Origin: Rickettsiales bacterium
GTDB taxonomy: Bacteria > Pseudomonadota > Alphaproteobacteria > Rickettsiales > UBA8987
NCBI GenBank assembly: GCA_020631295.1
Contig: JAHDHN010000042.1
Coordinates: 1-7,719, forward strand
DNA length: 7,719 nucleotides
Reading direction: 5' to 3'
Both the position numbers and the translations under genes were made by a program. Under the pieces are notes generated by a model, which had not been told where the DNA came from, searched no databases, and saw nothing but the letters and a program-made list of their open reading frames with translations. Below, piece after piece: positions 6,637 to 7,719 of this stretch; position 1 is the stretch's first letter; each line of letters starts with the position of its first letter.

Positions 6637-6699
6637 AAGTCGCAGGAAACAGAGTTATGAATTGTTAAGCGATCTTACTATAAGTGGAATTCTAGATAC

Positions 6700-7578
6700 C
6701 TAATAACTCACCGGGGCAAACACGGGTATAGAGTCTGTGAGAGAGCGGTTGAGCTTTTGCTCCAGCGCATCTTTGCTGTAAATATCGCCGCGCAATTTCT
6801 TGATGGTAAGCGGCACACGCAGGCTTACCTTACCATAGACAGTATCAAACATATCCACCTCTGCATGGCCAGCATCCGTGCCATTGCTGAAACTGGTGCC
6901 AATACCAAATATCAACAATGAGTCTGGCGCAAAATCACCCAAAAAGCTTGCCTCACGGTTATATTGCAATTCAATATCGCCAAAGAAATAATCCTGCTCG
7001 GTATCACCGCTGCCAAACGCATAATTCACATCCGCTTGCAGGCGCATATGGCCAGGCAGATCAAAGGGTGGGTGCCAATCTAACCCAGCGCTAGAGGTAA
7101 GGTATTTTTGTGACTTCTCACTGCCGCCAGTGAAAGATTTACGCGTGCTACTGGTAGGCAACACGAACAAGGTAGAAAAGTCAAAACGGTTGGTGATAAG
7201 CTCCACACCAGCACCCGCTGCACCAAAATTATTGCCGAAAGAAGATGCACTTCGGCCTGCCATGCCAAAGGCGCCCAATGCCACATCACTGCTTACCTTG
7301 TGGCGCAGGCCAAATAATGCCACTGCTTTGTCAATTTCTTCGTCTGAAGAAGAGGTGCTAGCCAAGGCTGCATCAATATAGGTAATAGTGTCTCGCGTTT
7401 GGAACAAAGGCAGCCAGGCTTGCAGCGCATATACCGCATCTGCACTGCTGTCATTATCATCCAGCAACACCGCTTCTACATCCAGCTCAGCATAAGGATG
7501 CGTAAGCGGCAACTCGGCCTTAAGCGGCAAGGCTGTCAGCGTAAGCGCCATGAAGGCTATGGTAAAAAAGCGATACAT
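6700..7578 (-). CDS. Putative outer-membrane beta-barrel protein, inverse-autotransporter-like
   Basis: A 292-residue protein with a clear signal peptide (hydrophobic residues 3-18, likely cut after LKA at 19-21). The mature part is a series of alternating, Gly- and aromatic-containing strands, for example KAVALFGLRHKVSSDVALGA, AGAGVELITNRFDFSTLFVL, MRLQADVNYAFGSG and SLLIFGIGTSFSNG, as in a beta-barrel. The pattern of an FGLRH strand, a GAGVE..TNRFDF strand pair, and then a DWHPPFDLPGHMRLQADVNYAFG segment recalls the beta-domain of the intimin/invasin class. No passenger domain follows; the protein ends in Tyr. It could instead be a plain porin-like or unassigned outer-membrane protein. It sits 33 bp behind an OmpA-like gene on the same strand, so the two may be co-transcribed. 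No well-spaced ribosome-binding site is visible; AAGGAAA lies 15 nt upstream. The start is chosen because it gives the signal peptide. Confidence 0.6.
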   Translation of the reverse strand: MYRFFTIAFMALTLTALPLKAELPLTHPYAELDVEAVLLDDNDSSADAVYALQAWLPLFQTRDTITYIDAALASTSSSDEEIDKAVALFGLRHKVSSDVALGAFGMAGRSASSFGNNFGAAGAGVELITNRFDFSTLFVLPTSSTRKSFTGGSEKSQKYLTSSAGLDWHPPFDLPGHMRLQADVNYAFGSGDTEQDYFFGDIELQYNREASFLGDFAPDSLLIFGIGTSFSNGTDAGHAEVDMFDTVYGKVSLRVPLTIKKLRGDIYSKDALEQKLNRSLTDSIPVFAPVSY

Positions 7579-7611
7579 ATGTGCTCGTTTACGTTTCCTT
7601 GTTTCCTATTG

Positions 7612-7719
7612 TTACTGCCCGATTGGCTGCGTGTCGTTCAAACGCAAGCGCTCCAACAACTCTGCCCCAATCTCAATTTCAGGCTCACTAAATTCTACTT
7701 CCACGCGGCGGTTATACCC
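7612..7719 (-). CDS. OmpA-like C-terminal domain, 3' end only
   Basis: Reading leftward from the window edge, 35 codons and a TAA stop (7614-7612) are visible. The fragment begins GYNRRVEVEF, which fits the end of the OmpA peptidoglycan-binding domain, where NRRVE(V/I) is a hallmark with Arg near the diaminopimelate site. About 25 residues of polar tail (ending in NDTQPIGQ) follow the motif. The rest of the gene lies outside the window, so whether it is a barrel, a lipoprotein (Pal-like) or a motor-stator-like protein cannot be told. It lies upstream of, and probably in a unit with, the barrel gene. Confidence 0.65.
   Translation of the reverse strand, partial: GYNRRVEVEFSEPEIEIGAELLERLRLNDTQPIGQ

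Larger units (their letters stand above)
6439..6682. mobile_element. Inverted-repeat element A, copy 2 (244 bp, expanded form)
   Basis: This is the reverse complement of the 149-bp element at 1371-1519 with two insertions (6490-6523 and 6577-6636). Without them it is 150 bp, and manual alignment gives roughly 85-90% identity. The best stretch is 47 bases at its right end (the terminus plus the start of a hairpin) with two mismatches to copy 1. The right terminus (6660-6682) is identical to that of copy 1 over 23 bp; the left terminus (6439-6461, starting TATGGTTATTTC) is diverged. Hairpin stems CCCTGTGG / CCACAGGG (6478-6485, 6525-6532) and CCTGCGA / TCGCAGG (6568-6574, 6640-6646) are intact around the inserts. 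Confidence 0.75.
6241..6699. other. Convergent intergenic region filled by two palindromic elements
   Basis: The 459 bp between the alr stop and the barrel-gene stop hold no convincing gene. After 24 bp of plain sequence come element B (6265-6426), 12 bp, element A copy 2 (6439-6682) and 17 bp to the stop of the barrel gene. The strong hairpins could end transcription from both sides, but none is followed directly by a clear T run in either direction. Confidence 0.8.

Noticed and set aside
6473..6703. A 76-codon plus-strand open frame across element A copy 2
   Set aside because: It lies within repeat DNA, has no recognisable protein pattern and no ribosome-binding site; its codons are those of hairpin stems.

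Overview
The window looks like chromosomal DNA of a Gram-negative bacterium of about even base composition, most likely an alphaproteobacterium. The lineage call is an inference. It rests on the general look of the proteins, on two outer-membrane-type genes at the right edge, and on intergenic palindromic repeats in the style of those known from Rickettsiales and related groups. The genes are housekeeping or envelope genes, tightly packed, and all on the minus strand except alr.

Layout from left to right: folB (dihydroneopterin aldolase, cut by the left edge) lies directly behind rmlB (dTDP-glucose 4,6-dehydratase), with one base between stop and start. Upstream of rmlB is a 149-bp terminal-inverted-repeat element, then a small cold-shock protein gene with a long, structured leader. 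Next come uvrC (excision nuclease subunit) and mgtE (magnesium transporter), arranged mgtE-uvrC with a 3-nt gap. mgtE and the plus-strand alr (alanine racemase) diverge from a 64-bp region holding two overlapping promoter-like signals. alr converges on a putative outer-membrane beta-barrel gene that resembles inverse-autotransporter barrels. Behind that, at the right edge, is the last part of an OmpA-like gene.

The 459-bp gap between alr and the barrel gene contains two further elements. One (6265-6426) has perfect 21-bp inverted ends. The other (6439-6682) is an inverted copy of the element upstream of rmlB.

The most unusual content is this set of three short elements. All start and end with TATAGT-like or closely related termini and carry two internal hairpins plus a connecting stem, so each could fold into a cloverleaf or cruciform. 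The two related copies are inverted with respect to each other, about 5 kb apart. The longer copy differs mainly by two extra GC-rich palindromic inserts, one in the loop of each hairpin. This points to a second, smaller repeat nested inside the first. The copy upstream of rmlB abuts its start codon, so it supplies the immediate upstream region of that gene.

The genes do not form one pathway. They cover folate synthesis, nucleotide-sugar synthesis for surface polysaccharide, cold adaptation, DNA repair, magnesium uptake, D-alanine for peptidoglycan, and outer-membrane structure. No tRNA, rRNA, CRISPR array, phage gene or transposase gene was seen.
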